NCBI RefSeq assembly: GCF_000286075.1
Contig: NZ_AJTZ01000006.1
Location: 62,001 to 126,000, forward strand
DNA from: Streptococcus ratti FA-1 = DSM 20564
GTDB taxonomy: Bacteria > Bacillota > Bacilli > Lactobacillales > Streptococcaceae
Reading direction: 5' to 3'
Length of the DNA: 64,000 bases
Below the pieces are notes generated by a model. The model had not been told where the DNA came from. It made no database searches and worked only from the letters and a program-made list of their open reading frames with translations. This document shows, piece after piece, positions 30,170-38,301 of this stretch. Each line of letters begins with the position of its first letter. The stretch's first letter is position 1. The translations under genes were made by a program, and so were the position numbers.

Positions 30170-32119
30170 ATGGCTCAGCTTGATTTTCAACGGTTAGACG
30201 ACTTACTCAATTATATGATAATACAAACCAGCCCTGTGACACTTGAGAACCTCAGTCAATCTTTTAAGGTATCTGGCCGAACCTTGAGAACAGATATCAA
30301 GGCAATAAATAGTTCTATTGTCCCAAACGGAGCTGAAATTATCCTCATCAGAAAAAAGGGCTATATTCTTACATACAGCAACAAAGAAAAATTTAATGAT
30401 TTTTGGGAAAATGCTCATTCCGGAACCTTCTTATTCACTTCTGCCAAATCCAGAATTCAATACCTGCTGCGGCTATTTTTAACTACCGATCGCTTTATCA
30501 GCCAAAAATACCTGATGACAGTCTTATTTGTCAGTCAAAATACCCTCTATAACGATTTTCGAACCTTGAAAACAATACTTGGTGCCTATCATTTAAAAAT
30601 CGTCAACAAGAGTAATCTAGGCTACATCTTATCAGGAGATGAGCAGTCTATTCGTTTGGCCATTAATAATCTTATTTTTCAAGAGCCCTTAACGGACTTT
30701 ATCACCGCTGCCAACATGGTAGAAAAAGATATCTGCCTCAATATCAATTACAAACAATTTTCAGAACTTTTTCATAACTCTTTCACCAAACTGGTTCAGC
30801 TTGATTCAGATTATTTTCACCGAAACGCCTTTGTCAGTACCTTGCTGGCTCTTAGCCGAATTAAAGACGGTCTCCTTATTTCTGACTTTCAACAGACTGT
30901 ATCGCTCATCCCTCAGGCACAAAAGGAAATCCAAAACTTCATCAAGAGTGCTGAACAAATATTTCACATTAAAGTGCCTAAAGATGAGCAACAATATTTA
31001 ATCTATATTTTATCGGAGAATTTTCCCCATATTATTGACTCTGCCATCACTTTATCTGATGCCAGTCTTGTTAACAGCATTGTCCAAGCCCTGCTTTCTG
31101 ATTTATATACAACTACAGGGGCTTCCTGGGTATTAGATGAAAATCTTAAAAGAAATTTAAAAGATCATATAAAACGGTTGCTCAGTATCCATACTATCAA
31201 CAGCAGCCGGACAAATCCCATCCTTGAAGCCGTTAAAAACAACTTTCCTTATCCTTTTGAACTTGCTGTTTCAGCCATGCAGAAAATTGAAAAGAAGTTT
31301 CAAATCTCATTCACAGAAGATGAAATTTCTTATATCGCTCTCTATTTAGCCAGCGCCATTGAAAACAGCTGCAATAGTTACAATATCTCTCTGGCAATTA
31401 TCTGCGGAACCGGCAAAATCCTAAGTTCTATTATTGAAAGCAAAATCAAAAAACGCTTCCCCAATACCTTTTCAGAAATTAAAAAGCTGTCTTATCGCGA
31501 GTTTGAACATTTAAGCAATAAAAAGGCTTTTCATGTCATTGTTTCTACCGTTCCCATCAAACATCAGCAGCAAAAGCCTATCATTTTCATTGATATGAAT
31601 CACCTTGACGACGCTCTTTTGCAGATAGAAAACAAACTGAGCACAATGAAAAGAGACAACAGTACAATGAATCTTTTTCGCCCCTCTCATTTCATGCTGG
31701 TTAAAGAAAAAATATCAAGAGAAGCTCTTCTTAAAAGGATAGCCGAAATTTTACAGAGTCAAGGATTTGTGACAGAAAACTTTCTGGCAGATGTATTGGC
31801 ACGTGAAAACATTTCAAGCACTGTTATTAATGAAATCATTGCCTTGCCTCACCCAATCGGAGACAGCGTCAATCAAAGCGCTATATTTTCTATCATTGCT
31901 CCTAAAGGCATTAAATGGAGCCACTCCACCAAAGTAAAATTTATCTTTTTGTTGGCTATCAAAGCCAAAGACCTTGAAAATATCCAACACATCTATGACA
32001 GCCTTTTAGACTTTGTTTCTTCAGAAAAAAAGCAGGATTGCCTGTTAAAGAATCCCAGTTATAAAACATTAATCAAAATTATCTCAGGACAGCAGACTGA
32101 TCTAAAAAATGAATACTAA
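30170..32119 (+). CDS. PRD-domain transcriptional activator (BglG/LicR/MtlR type)
   Basis: Sugar-responsive regulator of 649 residues. Order: N-terminal HTH (LENLSQSFKVSGRTLRTDIK, about residues 24-43), a second HTH region (RFISQKYLMTVLFVSQNTLY), two PRD modules (about 185-280 and 295-400; EKKFQISFTEDEISYIALYL), an EIIB-like domain with AIICGTGKILSS including the Cys, and a C-terminal EIIA-like domain with the His in EIIALPHPIGD. Phosphorylation of these sites by PTS proteins normally sets activity. It is divergent from the EIIA-EIIB-EIIC-mannosidase operon and is its probable activator. It ends at a strong terminator. Confidence 0.9.
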   Translation: MAQLDFQRLDDLLNYMIIQTSPVTLENLSQSFKVSGRTLRTDIKAINSSIVPNGAEIILIRKKGYILTYSNKEKFNDFWENAHSGTFLFTSAKSRIQYLLRLFLTTDRFISQKYLMTVLFVSQNTLYNDFRTLKTILGAYHLKIVNKSNLGYILSGDEQSIRLAINNLIFQEPLTDFITAANMVEKDICLNINYKQFSELFHNSFTKLVQLDSDYFHRNAFVSTLLALSRIKDGLLISDFQQTVSLIPQAQKEIQNFIKSAEQIFHIKVPKDEQQYLIYILSENFPHIIDSAITLSDASLVNSIVQALLSDLYTTTGASWVLDENLKRNLKDHIKRLLSIHTINSSRTNPILEAVKNNFPYPFELAVSAMQKIEKKFQISFTEDEISYIALYLASAIENSCNSYNISLAIICGTGKILSSIIESKIKKRFPNTFSEIKKLSYREFEHLSNKKAFHVIVSTVPIKHQQQKPIIFIDMNHLDDALLQIENKLSTMKRDNSTMNLFRPSHFMLVKEKISREALLKRIAEILQSQGFVTENFLADVLARENISSTVINEIIALPHPIGDSVNQSAIFSIIAPKGIKWSHSTKVKFIFLLAIKAKDLENIQHIYDSLLDFVSSEKKQDCLLKNPSYKTLIKIISGQQTDLKNEY

Positions 32120-32133
32120 AAAAAGAGGATGAG

Positions 32134-32171
32134 AAGACTTTTATGATGAGTTTAACGATCATAAAAGTCTT
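32134..32171 (+). terminator. Terminator after the PRD regulator gene
   Basis: AAGACTTTTATGAT (32134-32147) pairs perfectly with ATCATAAAAGTCTT (32158-32171), loop of 10 bases, followed by TTCTTTTTCC. Confidence 0.85.
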
Positions 32172-32229
32172 TTCTTTTTCCTCTTAATTAAGTTTGTTTT
32201 ATTATTTTTTATAAAATGACTGTTATTAT

Positions 32230-32941
32230 TTACTTTCTTCCTGACTCCCCTTTAAAGGTAACTGTCATGGTTGTGGATGCTTTGGACGGTGATGGCAGCA
32301 CCGTGGATTTGTAGGGCATGCTTGACAATGGAAAGTCCCAGGCCGGTGCCGCCGACTTTTTTCGAACGGCTCTTGTCTACTCTGTAAAAACGCTCAAAAA
32401 TACGCTCTTGTTCATTGTCATCAATACCAATACCCGTGTCTTTGACCTCCAAGATAACTGTATCCTGCTGCGGCCTCACACTAACAAAGACTTCACCATG
32501 TTCCCGATTGTACTTAATAGCATTGTCGCAAAGATTGTAAATAACCGAATGAAGCAGGGCCGGATTGCCTGTTACTAAGGCTGTCTGCCCCGATAAGTTT
32601 AAAGAGACTTTCTTTTGGATCGCTTTGGATGAGAGGGTGTCCAGTACATTTTTTGCCACCTGATAGAGATCAACGCTTTCCATCCTTACTTGAGAAGACT
32701 CATCCAAATGCGATAAATTAATAATGTCTTCAACCAGCTGAATCATGCGCTGTGACTCAATGTAATTTTTTTCCGAAAACTGCTGTACATCTTGACTGGA
32801 GACCAAATCATTAGTCAGCATTTCAGAATAGCCGGCAATCAGGTGCAAAGGAGTCTTCAGCTCAGATACGAATAGAGCAAGATGATGAGATTTATAACCT
32901 TCATATGGATAAGGGCAGTCTATGATGACTAAAGTACGCAA
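32230..32941 (-). pseudogene. Histidine kinase remnant lacking the phospho-accepting His
   Basis: C-terminal half of a two-component sensor kinase: a dimerisation block (ELKTPLHLIAGYSEML), an N box (HSVIYNLCDNAIKYNRE), G1 (VKDTGIGIDDNEQERIFERF) and G2 (GGTGLGLSIVKHAL). The expected VSHELKTPL reads VSELKTPL, that is the His codon is exactly missing. The sensor and membrane part are absent; the first 25 residues look like chance sequence. Near the end a frameshift occurs: the ordinary C-terminus TVTFKGESGRK is in another frame, ending at 32230. No response regulator gene is adjacent. This is almost certainly non-functional. Confidence 0.85.
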
Positions 32942-33012
32942 TAATATTTTTTGATAAATAAAGACTCTTGCTATTGACAGTAAATAGCTTTACGTTAACA
33001 AGCAACAAATTA

Positions 33013-33549
33013 TCACTCCCCCTTTTTAGGATAGAACCATACAGAATAAATAATGGGTAAAATGAGCCATATAGTGAATGAAATCGTGATTACGATAGTC
33101 ATATTTAAAAAATTCGAAAGAAGCAAAATCAAGCAGCAGACCGGTATGTTTAACTTAGCTAAAACATTATGGGTCGCCTTCCAATTTTCCTCATCATTTC
33201 TTGTTGAAAAAGTTCTTATACCAATGAATGGGTTGTAAGGAATGAAAGAGCATAGATTACCGATAAAGATAATCACACTGCATAAAAGGAATAACGATAG
33301 CTTTGTATCTATAATCATGTTGGAATTGACAATACTCAAAATCATAATTACTACAAACACTAGCATCAATAGCCAACGTAAATTATTCTTAATACCATCA
33401 CTAAAAAATACTAGAACCTGAATCGTTATTAATAAAGTATAAGTCAATCCAACAAAATTAGAATATTGATGGCTGGTTAAATAATAAGCAGCAAGAAAAG
33501 TTAAAAAGCTTATTAGCATAAATAACCTATTGGAACTCTTCTTTTGCAT
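33013..33549 (-). CDS. SdpI-family membrane protein
   Basis: Integral membrane protein of 178 residues with about five to six hydrophobic segments and the SdpI signature NPFIGIRTFSTRNDEENWKA followed by THNVLAKL. In Bacillus SdpI gives immunity to the SdpC toxin and sequesters a repressor; many family members are of unknown role. ATG 33547-33549 (MQKKSSNRL) follows TGAGGG, so I prefer it to the ATG five codons upstream, which has no ribosome-binding site. A TATAAT box lies near 33590. Monocistronic; no toxin gene is adjacent. Confidence 0.82.
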   Translation of the reverse strand: MQKKSSNRLFMLISFLTFLAAYYLTSHQYSNFVGLTYTLLITIQVLVFFSDGIKNNLRWLLMLVFVVIMILSIVNSNMIIDTKLSLFLLCSVIIFIGNLCSFIPYNPFIGIRTFSTRNDEENWKATHNVLAKLNIPVCCLILLLSNFLNMTIVITISFTIWLILPIIYSVWFYPKKGE

Positions 33550-33628
33550 AACTTTTTCCCTCATTTTATTGAAATTATTTTCTTGCTATTATACTCTTCA
33601 TTTTAGATTTTTCAATAAAAAATGAAGT

Positions 33629-33733
33629 TATACTCAATGAAAATCAAAATCAGACTAGGTGACGCAAATACAGATTGAACTGTCTTCATCAAATCAAGGC
33701 AACAAGGTCTGAGTTTGGTTTTCGAAGAGTATT
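33629..33733 (-). repeat. BOX-type intergenic repeat 2
   Basis: About 105 bases. Minus strand begins ATACTCTTCGAAAACC and ends GATTTTCATTGAGTATA, an almost complete match to the boxA and boxC ends of pneumococcal BOX elements. Related to 15746-15848 and to a partial copy at 53586-53614. Confidence 0.88.
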
Positions 33734-33752
33734 AGGCCCTTAAAAACCAAAA

Positions 33753-33780
33753 ACACCCCATGGTGTGAACCATGAAGTGT
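33753..33780 (-). terminator. rpsI terminator
   Basis: Minus strand ACACTTCATGGT, loop TCAC, ACCATGGGGTGT, then TTTTTGGTTTTT. A close copy of this hairpin occurs on the plus strand at 48309-48340 in the accessory insert. Confidence 0.85.
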
Positions 33781-33807
33781 TGATAAATGCTGTATTGTAG
33801 CCGTTTC

Positions 33808-34200
33808 TTAACGTTTTGAGAACTGGCTAGCTTTACGTGCTTTCTTAAGACCTGGTTTTTTACGTTCAACCATACGTGCATCACGTGTAAGAAGACCAGC
33901 GCGTTTGAGTGAGTCGCGGAAGTCTGGGTCAACTTCAAGAAGTGCGCGTGCGATTCCGTGGCGGATTGCTCCTGATTGACCGGCATAGCCGCCGCCGATA
34001 ACATTAACGAAAACGTCGTATGAGCCTTCAGTAGATGTTACTGCAAAAGGTTGGTTGATAACAAGGCGAAGGTCAGCATGCGGAATGTATTCTTCAACAT
34101 CTTTTTTGTTTACTGTAATTTTACCAGTACCTGGTACCAAGCGAACGCGTGCTACAGCGTTTTTACGGCGTCCAGTTCCTGCATATTGTGCTTGTGCCAT
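33808..34200 (-). CDS. rpsI: 30S ribosomal protein S9
   Basis: Small-subunit ribosomal protein of 130 residues. It starts [20 protein letters not shown] and ends [12 protein letters not shown], the conserved basic tail that reaches the P-site tRNA. It follows rplM by 22 bases, the usual rplM-rpsI operon. The 3' end of this gene is a known integration target for mobile elements in streptococci; two foreign-looking copies of its last codons are seen at 48087-48122 and 48268-48340, but the gene itself is intact. Confidence 0.98.
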   Translation of the reverse strand: MAQAQYAGTGRRKNAVARVRLVPGTGKITVNKKDVEEYIPHADLRLVINQPFAVTSTEGSYDVFVNVIGGGYAGQSGAIRHGIARALLEVDPDFRDSLKRAGLLTRDARMVERKKPGLKKARKASQFSKR

Positions 34201-34222
34201 TATATTTTACGCTCCTTTCCTC

Positions 34223-34669
34223 TTAGATAAGTCCTGTAATATCAAGTACTTCTGGTTGTTGTGCTGCATGAGTGTGCTCAGAACCAACGAAGACTTTCAA
34301 TTTCATACCTTGTGCACGTCCAAGAGTGTTATGTGGAAGCATACCTTTAACAGATTTTTCAATCAAACGCACAGCATTTTTAGAACGCAATTCACCAGCA
34401 GAGATTTGCTTTAATCCACCTGGATACATTGAGTGAGTGTAGTAGATTTTATCAGTTGCTTTTTTACCAGTTAATTTAACTTTTTCAGCATTGATAACGA
34501 TAACAAAGTCACCTGTGTCAGTGTGCGGTGTAAATGTTGGTTTGTTTTTACCGCGAAGAACGCTGGCAACGACTGCTGAAAGACGTCCAAGAGGCACATC
34601 CGTTGCATCAACAACGTACCATTTACGTTCAACTTGGCCTGGTTTAGCCATAAATGTTGTTTTATTCAT
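34223..34669 (-). CDS. rplM: 50S ribosomal protein L13
   Basis: Early-assembling large-subunit protein of 148 residues ([20 protein letters not shown], then [45 protein letters not shown]). The start ATG at 34667-34669 follows TAGGAGAAATC; the frame runs further upstream through the leader but this is not coding. Operon with rpsI. The leader at 34693-34763 folds like the L13 leader RNA through which L13 represses its own synthesis in Firmicutes. Confidence 0.97.
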   Translation of the reverse strand: MNKTTFMAKPGQVERKWYVVDATDVPLGRLSAVVASVLRGKNKPTFTPHTDTGDFVIVINAEKVKLTGKKATDKIYYTHSMYPGGLKQISAGELRSKNAVRLIEKSVKGMLPHNTLGRAQGMKLKVFVGSEHTHAAQQPEVLDITGLI

Positions 34670-34692
34670 GATTTCTCCTATACGAATCTTAT

Positions 34693-34763
34693 GTTTACAA
34701 GTAGTGGATGTTCCGGTCCACTGGTTATTTGAAGGGTTCCGGGGCCTTTCAAATGGGGTAAAC
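34693..34763 (-). ncRNA. Ribosomal protein L13 leader RNA (autoregulatory)
   Basis: Minus strand: GTTTAC (34758-34763) pairs with GTAAAC (34693-34698) to close a three-way arrangement holding the hairpins TTTGAA/TTCAAA and AGTGGA/TCCACT, both with CCGGAA-type loops. It lies between the rplM promoter and start. This matches the known L13 leader of low-GC Gram-positives in place and general form. Confidence 0.72.
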
Positions 34764-34776
34764 AATACCGTCTTAT

Positions 34777-34806
34777 ATAATATCAAAAAATCAGTTCCAA
34801 AGTCAA
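34777..34806 (-). promoter_or_regulatory. rplM-rpsI promoter
   Basis: Minus strand TTGACT (34801-34806), 18 bases, TATTAT (34777-34782), a few bases before the leader RNA. Confidence 0.65.
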
Positions 34807-34926
34807 GAGGTTTTTATTGGGAAATAAAACTTTTTCTTTGGGACAGTCCTAGCAACTCCATCAAGTCTTTAACATTTCAAAAACAGCCTTCGCAGGCAGT
34901 CACAAAGCTAGCTCACTTTGATTCAA

Positions 34927-34954
34927 AAAACGGTCAGTTTAGCTGAACCGTTTT
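34927..34954 (-). terminator. Terminator after the XRE-membrane protein operon
   Basis: Minus strand AAAACGGTTCAG, CTAAA loop, CTGACCGTTTTTTG. It ends the three-gene operon 34976-36127. Confidence 0.75.
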
Positions 34955-34975
34955 AATTTTTTAAAAGGCTCTTAG

Positions 34976-35170
34976 CTAATCTGACCAGAATAAATCATCT
35001 AAAGTCTTATCTAAAGCTTTGCAAATCTTAAGGCAAAGGTTAATTGTTGGATTGTAGTCCCCCTTTTCAATAGCTGAAATAGTCTGACGCGAGACACCGA
35101 CCAAATCAGCTAGAGCTTGTTGAGACAGATCCTTACCAGCCCGCGCAGATTTTAATCGTAAATTTTTCAT
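34976..35170 (-). CDS. Small XRE-family transcriptional regulator
   Basis: A 64-residue Cro/C1-type helix-turn-helix protein (LSQQALADLVGVSRQTISAI at about 14-33, EKGDYNPTINLCLKICKALD) with nothing beyond the DNA-binding domain, of the YozG/Xre type. Its start overlaps the stop of the upstream membrane protein gene by 4 bases (ATGA-type), so the two are translationally coupled. Such regulators next to small membrane proteins often control their own operon. Confidence 0.9.
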   Translation of the reverse strand: MKNLRLKSARAGKDLSQQALADLVGVSRQTISAIEKGDYNPTINLCLKICKALDKTLDDLFWSD

Positions 35171-35613
35171 TCATCGGCCTCTTTCTTATTCCTATAATTT
35201 CGATAGAATATGCTGGCTCCCATACAGATTAAAGAAAGAGCTGACACCCACAAAAAAGAGCCCATATCTAAAAACTCCTTAAGAGTTGTATGTTTCACGA
35301 AGCCTACTATAACAGTGATAATAAGCACTCCTGCTCCTAACAGCATCACTGGCAGACCGATCCAGCGACCAATTTTTGCAAATTTTCCAAAACGCTGATC
35401 TACAAAAAGACTAGCCCCTTTGAGCGTACTATAGCAAACATTTAAGGTAAGGCCTCCCCAAAAAGCAATGTTGAGCAATAAATTTGGCTTTCCTAAGGTC
35501 GCAATATAAAGAATAGCCATAACAAACCAAAAAGACAAGGCATAACTTTTGAGTTGGATTTGCTGCTGACGTTCGTCGTAGATAACTTCTTGTTTTGACT
35601 TTTCAATTTTCAT
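35167..35613 (-). CDS. Membrane protein with YDERQ motif (second of pair)
   Basis: Protein of 148 residues with four probable membrane segments. Its cytoplasmic N-terminus has the motif VIYDERQQQIQLKSYA, also present in the upstream gene product (REYDERQLLMQKKAYT), so the two are distant paralogues. I choose ATG 35611-35613 since GGGAGA lies 6 bases upstream; the ATG two codons earlier touches the ribosome-binding site. Function not recognised. It overlaps both neighbours by a few bases, so all three genes are expressed together. Confidence 0.82.
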   Translation of the reverse strand: MKIEKSKQEVIYDERQQQIQLKSYALSFWFVMAILYIATLGKPNLLLNIAFWGGLTLNVCYSTLKGASLFVDQRFGKFAKIGRWIGLPVMLLGAGVLIITVIVGFVKHTTLKEFLDMGSFLWVSALSLICMGASIFYRNYRNKKEADE

Positions 35614-36127
35614 CTGCATTCTCCCTTTTATCTTGCATCATTTTATAAGCACTCACAAGCAGAATGACAGCAAAAGTTATGATAAACAACAAGCTCATTG
35701 AATTGTCCCCTGTGAGATAGAGATGCCCATCATGACTAAATCTGCCTTGGTTCCAATTCTTATATACAATAAACATTTGAATAGTAATCATAATTACATA
35801 TAAGTACAGGAACCTCTTGCTTTTTTTCGCTGTAAAATAAGCATCATTTAAAATACTGCTGCAGACAAAAACACCTACAATAAGAAAGAGACTGGCCATA
35901 CCTGCAAAAGCTAGGGTAATGTATTGCCCCAGCTCATCACCCCACATGGCAAGAATGAAATTGAAAGCCATCACAACCCAAGCCGCATTGGTATAAGCTT
36001 TCTTTTGCATGAGCAACTGACGTTCATCGTATTCTCGCCTGCCCTTTTCATCCGCATAGAATCGTAGGAACACGAAAACACCTACAGCAATAGCCAATAA
36101 AATCAAATTCATAACAAAGTCAAACAT
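35603..36127 (-). CDS. Membrane protein with YDERQ motif (first of pair)
   Basis: Protein of 174 residues with about five hydrophobic segments (MNLILLAIAVGVFVFLRFYA; AWVVMAFNFILAMWG; ITLAFAGMASLFLIVGVFVC; FLYLYVIMITIQMFIVY; LLFIITFAVILLVSAY). A conserved YDERQ motif follows the first segment. ATG 36125-36127 is preceded by AAAGGAAG; a GTG three codons upstream is less likely. First gene of an operon with the second membrane protein and the XRE regulator, driven by the promoter at 36157-36185. Function not recognised. Confidence 0.82.
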   Translation of the reverse strand: MFDFVMNLILLAIAVGVFVFLRFYADEKGRREYDERQLLMQKKAYTNAAWVVMAFNFILAMWGDELGQYITLAFAGMASLFLIVGVFVCSSILNDAYFTAKKSKRFLYLYVIMITIQMFIVYKNWNQGRFSHDGHLYLTGDNSMSLLFIITFAVILLVSAYKMMQDKRENADEN

Positions 36128-36156
36128 AAGAAACACTTCCTTTCTTTTTCATCTTT

Positions 36157-36185
36157 ATCATACTCTTTTAATAGCGTTTTGTCAA
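36157..36185 (-). promoter_or_regulatory. Promoter of the YDERQ-XRE operon
   Basis: Minus strand TTGACA (36180-36185), 17 bases, TATGAT (36157-36162), about 30 bases upstream of the first start. Confidence 0.8.
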
Positions 36186-36225
36186 ATATATTTTACAATA
36201 AACATAAAATATTTTCCTAAAAGTA

Positions 36226-36253
36226 AAATCAGATAAACAAACTTATCTGATTT
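36226..36253 (-). terminator. Terminator hairpin, copy 2 (after the structured element)
   Basis: AAATCAGATAA (36226-36236) with TTATCTGATTT (36243-36253), 6-base loop, followed on the minus strand by TACTTTTAGG. It is a near-duplicate of the hairpin at 36515-36542 and lies directly downstream of structured element copy B on the minus strand. Confidence 0.75.
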
Positions 36254-36277
36254 CAACTTGAAGATAAAGTCTTTTGT

Positions 36278-36424
36278 GAGACTTTCCTTAGGTGATGCGG
36301 ACGGCAGCGACTTCCTTCGGAATTCCATGCCTAAGATTTGAGCCTAAGGTCTCAAATCTTCCGAATGGCAGAAACAATGGGGTTTCTGCCACTTTTATCA
36401 CGGCGGAAAGTCTCGGATTAAGGC
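36278..36424 (-). ncRNA. Structured repeat element, copy B (between degV and YDERQ operon)
   Basis: Best-formed copy of the repeated element. Outer stem GAGACTTTCC (36278-36287) with GGAAAGTCTC (36415-36424), 10 perfect pairs. Hairpin 2: AGATTTGAG (36334-36342) with CTCAAATCT (36351-36359). Hairpin 1: GGCAGAAAC (36367-36375) with GTTTCTGCC (36382-36390). The hairpin 2 loop CCTAAGG (36343-36349) is complementary to CCTTAGG (36286-36292), so a pseudoknot-like contact can form. Single-stranded blocks match copy A at 3014-3150. It stands alone between the degV terminator and another copy of that terminator, so it could be an independent small RNA gene; no convincing promoter was seen. Confidence 0.68.
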
Positions 36425-36514
36425 TCGCTTCGCTCGCAAACCAAAGCCATTTAATCGATATTTGAAGAACTTCAAAGCATGTTTGCATTGAAAAATGTGT
36501 TTGTCTACACTCTA

Positions 36515-36542
36515 AAATCAGATAAGCAAACTTATCTGATTT
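36515..36542 (-). terminator. degV terminator (hairpin copy 1)
   Basis: AAATCAGATAA (36515-36525) with TTATCTGATTT (36532-36542), then TAGAGTG on the minus strand. It begins 6 bases after the degV stop. The same hairpin recurs at 36226-36253, so the structured element between them is bracketed by a direct repeat of a palindrome. Confidence 0.75.
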
Positions 36543-36547
36543 CTTGT

Positions 36548-37408
36548 TTATCTGGCATCTTTACCAATAGTAAAGACCGCTAAAGTATTGGGGCCGACAT
36601 GGGCGGAAATAACTGGACCTAATGGCAGTATCAAAACTTCTGTTATTTCTTCGTTTTCTAACAGCTGGGCCCTTAAACTCTCTGCCGCTTCACTGTCATT
36701 GGAATAGGCTACGACTGCGGTATCATGATTAAGATCGGCTGTTGCTCGCTTTATCATCTCTTTCATTCCCTTTTTACGGCCACGCAGTTTGGCCAGCGGT
36801 ACTAATTTCCCACTCGGATCCAGCCATAGTAAAGGTTTGATATTGACCAGACTTCCTACGACTGCCGAAGTTTTTGAGAGTCTGCCTCCCCGCATCAAAT
36901 GATAAAGATTGTCCACCAAGAAGAAAGTCCGCAAACGCGGTCCTATATCAAGAATCATGTCTTTCGTTTCCTGAAGCGTTTTTCCTTGTTGGCGTGCCTG
37001 AGCTGCCAGCATGACTAAGTAACCTTCACCGCCAGCAGCCGCCAAAGTATCAACAATTTCAATGATTGCCTGCGGATATTCTTCCAAAATCATATCACGC
37101 GCCATAATCCCTGACTGATAGGTTCCTGACAAAACAGAAGAAAAAGCAACATAAAGTACTGCTTCCCCAGCTTCAGCTGCTTGTCGAAAAAAGGTTTCAA
37201 ACTGACCGGCATTAATCTGGCTCGTTGTGGGTTTGCTACCTGCAGCCATTCTTTCCAGCAACACTTCACTGGTCAAGCGGTTAGGTCCCACCGTCTCATA
37301 CGTGACATCATCCAACTGAACAGTCAGTCCCAGTACTTGAACATTATTTTCCTGAGCCCAGCTTTCCGGTAAATCAGCAGTTGAATCGGTCAAAATTTTA
37401 AAAGTCAT
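36548..37408 (-). CDS. DegV family fatty acid-binding protein
   Basis: Fatty-acid carrier (FakB-like) that presents an acyl chain to the kinase FakA for phosphorylation and entry into phospholipids. It has 286 residues, starting [20 protein letters not shown] with the DSTAD motif, then [47 protein letters not shown] and [16 protein letters not shown], all typical of DegV. It is 23 bases downstream of rlmB on the same strand. Several DegV paralogues are usual in streptococci and differ in acyl preference, which cannot be judged here. Confidence 0.92.
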   Translation of the reverse strand: MTFKILTDSTADLPESWAQENNVQVLGLTVQLDDVTYETVGPNRLTSEVLLERMAAGSKPTTSQINAGQFETFFRQAAEAGEAVLYVAFSSVLSGTYQSGIMARDMILEEYPQAIIEIVDTLAAAGGEGYLVMLAAQARQQGKTLQETKDMILDIGPRLRTFFLVDNLYHLMRGGRLSKTSAVVGSLVNIKPLLWLDPSGKLVPLAKLRGRKKGMKEMIKRATADLNHDTAVVAYSNDSEAAESLRAQLLENEEITEVLILPLGPVISAHVGPNTLAVFTIGKDAR

Positions 37409-37431
37409 TTTTCTCTCCCTTTTCTAGATGT

Positions 37432-38169
37432 TTACTTTCGATTTCTAAAAACTTCATACATAAGAATAGCCGCCGCAACACTGGCATTAAGGCTTTGAAC
37501 ATGACCAGCCATAGGAATGGTAATCATCTCATCAACCTGCTTTTTAATATTGGCCGAAATGCCCTTGCCTTCGTTGCCGATAATGAGCGCCAGTTTCCCT
37601 GCGGTATTCCACTTGTGAGATGGAGTGCCGTTCATGTCGGTTCCAAAAACCCAAAAGCCAGCTTCTTTTAGCTTATCTAAGGTTTGACTAAGATTGGTCA
37701 CTCGGGCAACAGGAACATGCTCTACTGCTCCAGTTGAGGTCTTAGCAACAACAGGTGTCACGCCAACAGCACGGTGTTTAGGAATGATGATACCAGTTAC
37801 ATTAGTTGCATCAGCTGTCCGCAAGATGGAGCCAAAATTATGAGGATCATTGAGACCATCTAAAATTAAAATTAGTGGATTCTCTTCCTGCTCTGCCTTT
37901 TTCAAAATAGCCTCAAATTCAGCATAGGCAAAGTCGGACACACGCAAGACAAATCCTTGGTGAACAGCAGCATTTGTCATATCGCTAAGTGTTTTTTTAG
38001 GTGTCCAAGAGATGGAGACTTTCTTCTCTGCCGCCAAATCCTTTATCTTCTCAACGTTCTTGCCACGCAGGTCATCCTGAATATACAGTTTATTGCCGGT
38101 ATTAGCTTGAAGCGCCTCAGTTACAGCATGGACACCATAAACCATATCAGCATTCTCAGTTTGATTCAT
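37432..38169 (-). CDS. rlmB: 23S rRNA (guanosine-2'-O-)-methyltransferase RlmB (TrmH family)
   Basis: SPOUT methyltransferase acting on the peptidyl-transferase loop of 23S rRNA. It has an N-terminal substrate-binding domain (MVYGVHAVTEALQ) and the trefoil-knot catalytic domain: ILDGLNDPHNFGSILRTADA (motif 1), IIGNEGKGIS (motif 2), IPMAGHVQSLNASVAAAILM (motif 3). I use the ATG at 38167-38169 (MNQTENADMV, 245 residues), since GAAAG lies upstream; the frame opens 22 codons earlier, where the sequence looks non-coding. It is upstream of degV. Confidence 0.92.
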   Translation of the reverse strand: MNQTENADMVYGVHAVTEALQANTGNKLYIQDDLRGKNVEKIKDLAAEKKVSISWTPKKTLSDMTNAAVHQGFVLRVSDFAYAEFEAILKKAEQEENPLILILDGLNDPHNFGSILRTADATNVTGIIIPKHRAVGVTPVVAKTSTGAVEHVPVARVTNLSQTLDKLKEAGFWVFGTDMNGTPSHKWNTAGKLALIIGNEGKGISANIKKQVDEMITIPMAGHVQSLNASVAAAILMYEVFRNRK

Positions 38170-38236
38170 TCGTTTTTCTTTCATGATGTTATTATAGCAT
38201 GAAAAGCAGAGCTTGCTTAATAAAAAAGATTTCAAG

Positions 38237-38288
38237 TTGACAAGATGATATTCTAGTAGTAGAATACTTTTATTCTACTACTAGAATA
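38237..38288 (+). promoter_or_regulatory. PadR promoter with a 40-bp inverted-repeat operator
   Basis: TTGACA (38237-38242), 17 bases, TAGAAT (38260-38265). It overlaps TATTCTAGTAGTAGAATA (38249-38266), which is repeated as its exact reverse complement TATTCTACTACTAGAATA (38271-38288) after CTTT: 18 of 18 positions match. A PadR dimer or pair of dimers would cover the -10 box and start site. Confidence 0.85.
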
Positions 38289-38301
38289 AAAGGAGACTTA
38301 T

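Noticed and set aside
34690..34786. Longer L13 with 39 extra N-terminal residues
   Set aside because: The extension runs through the leader RNA hairpins and lacks a start signal; L13 begins at [11 protein letters not shown].
36278..36424. Possible RNase P RNA because of GGCGGAAAGTC
   Set aside because: Copy A has GCGGAAAATATC at the same place, the element is only about 140 bases, and it occurs three times; RNase P RNA is a single, longer gene.
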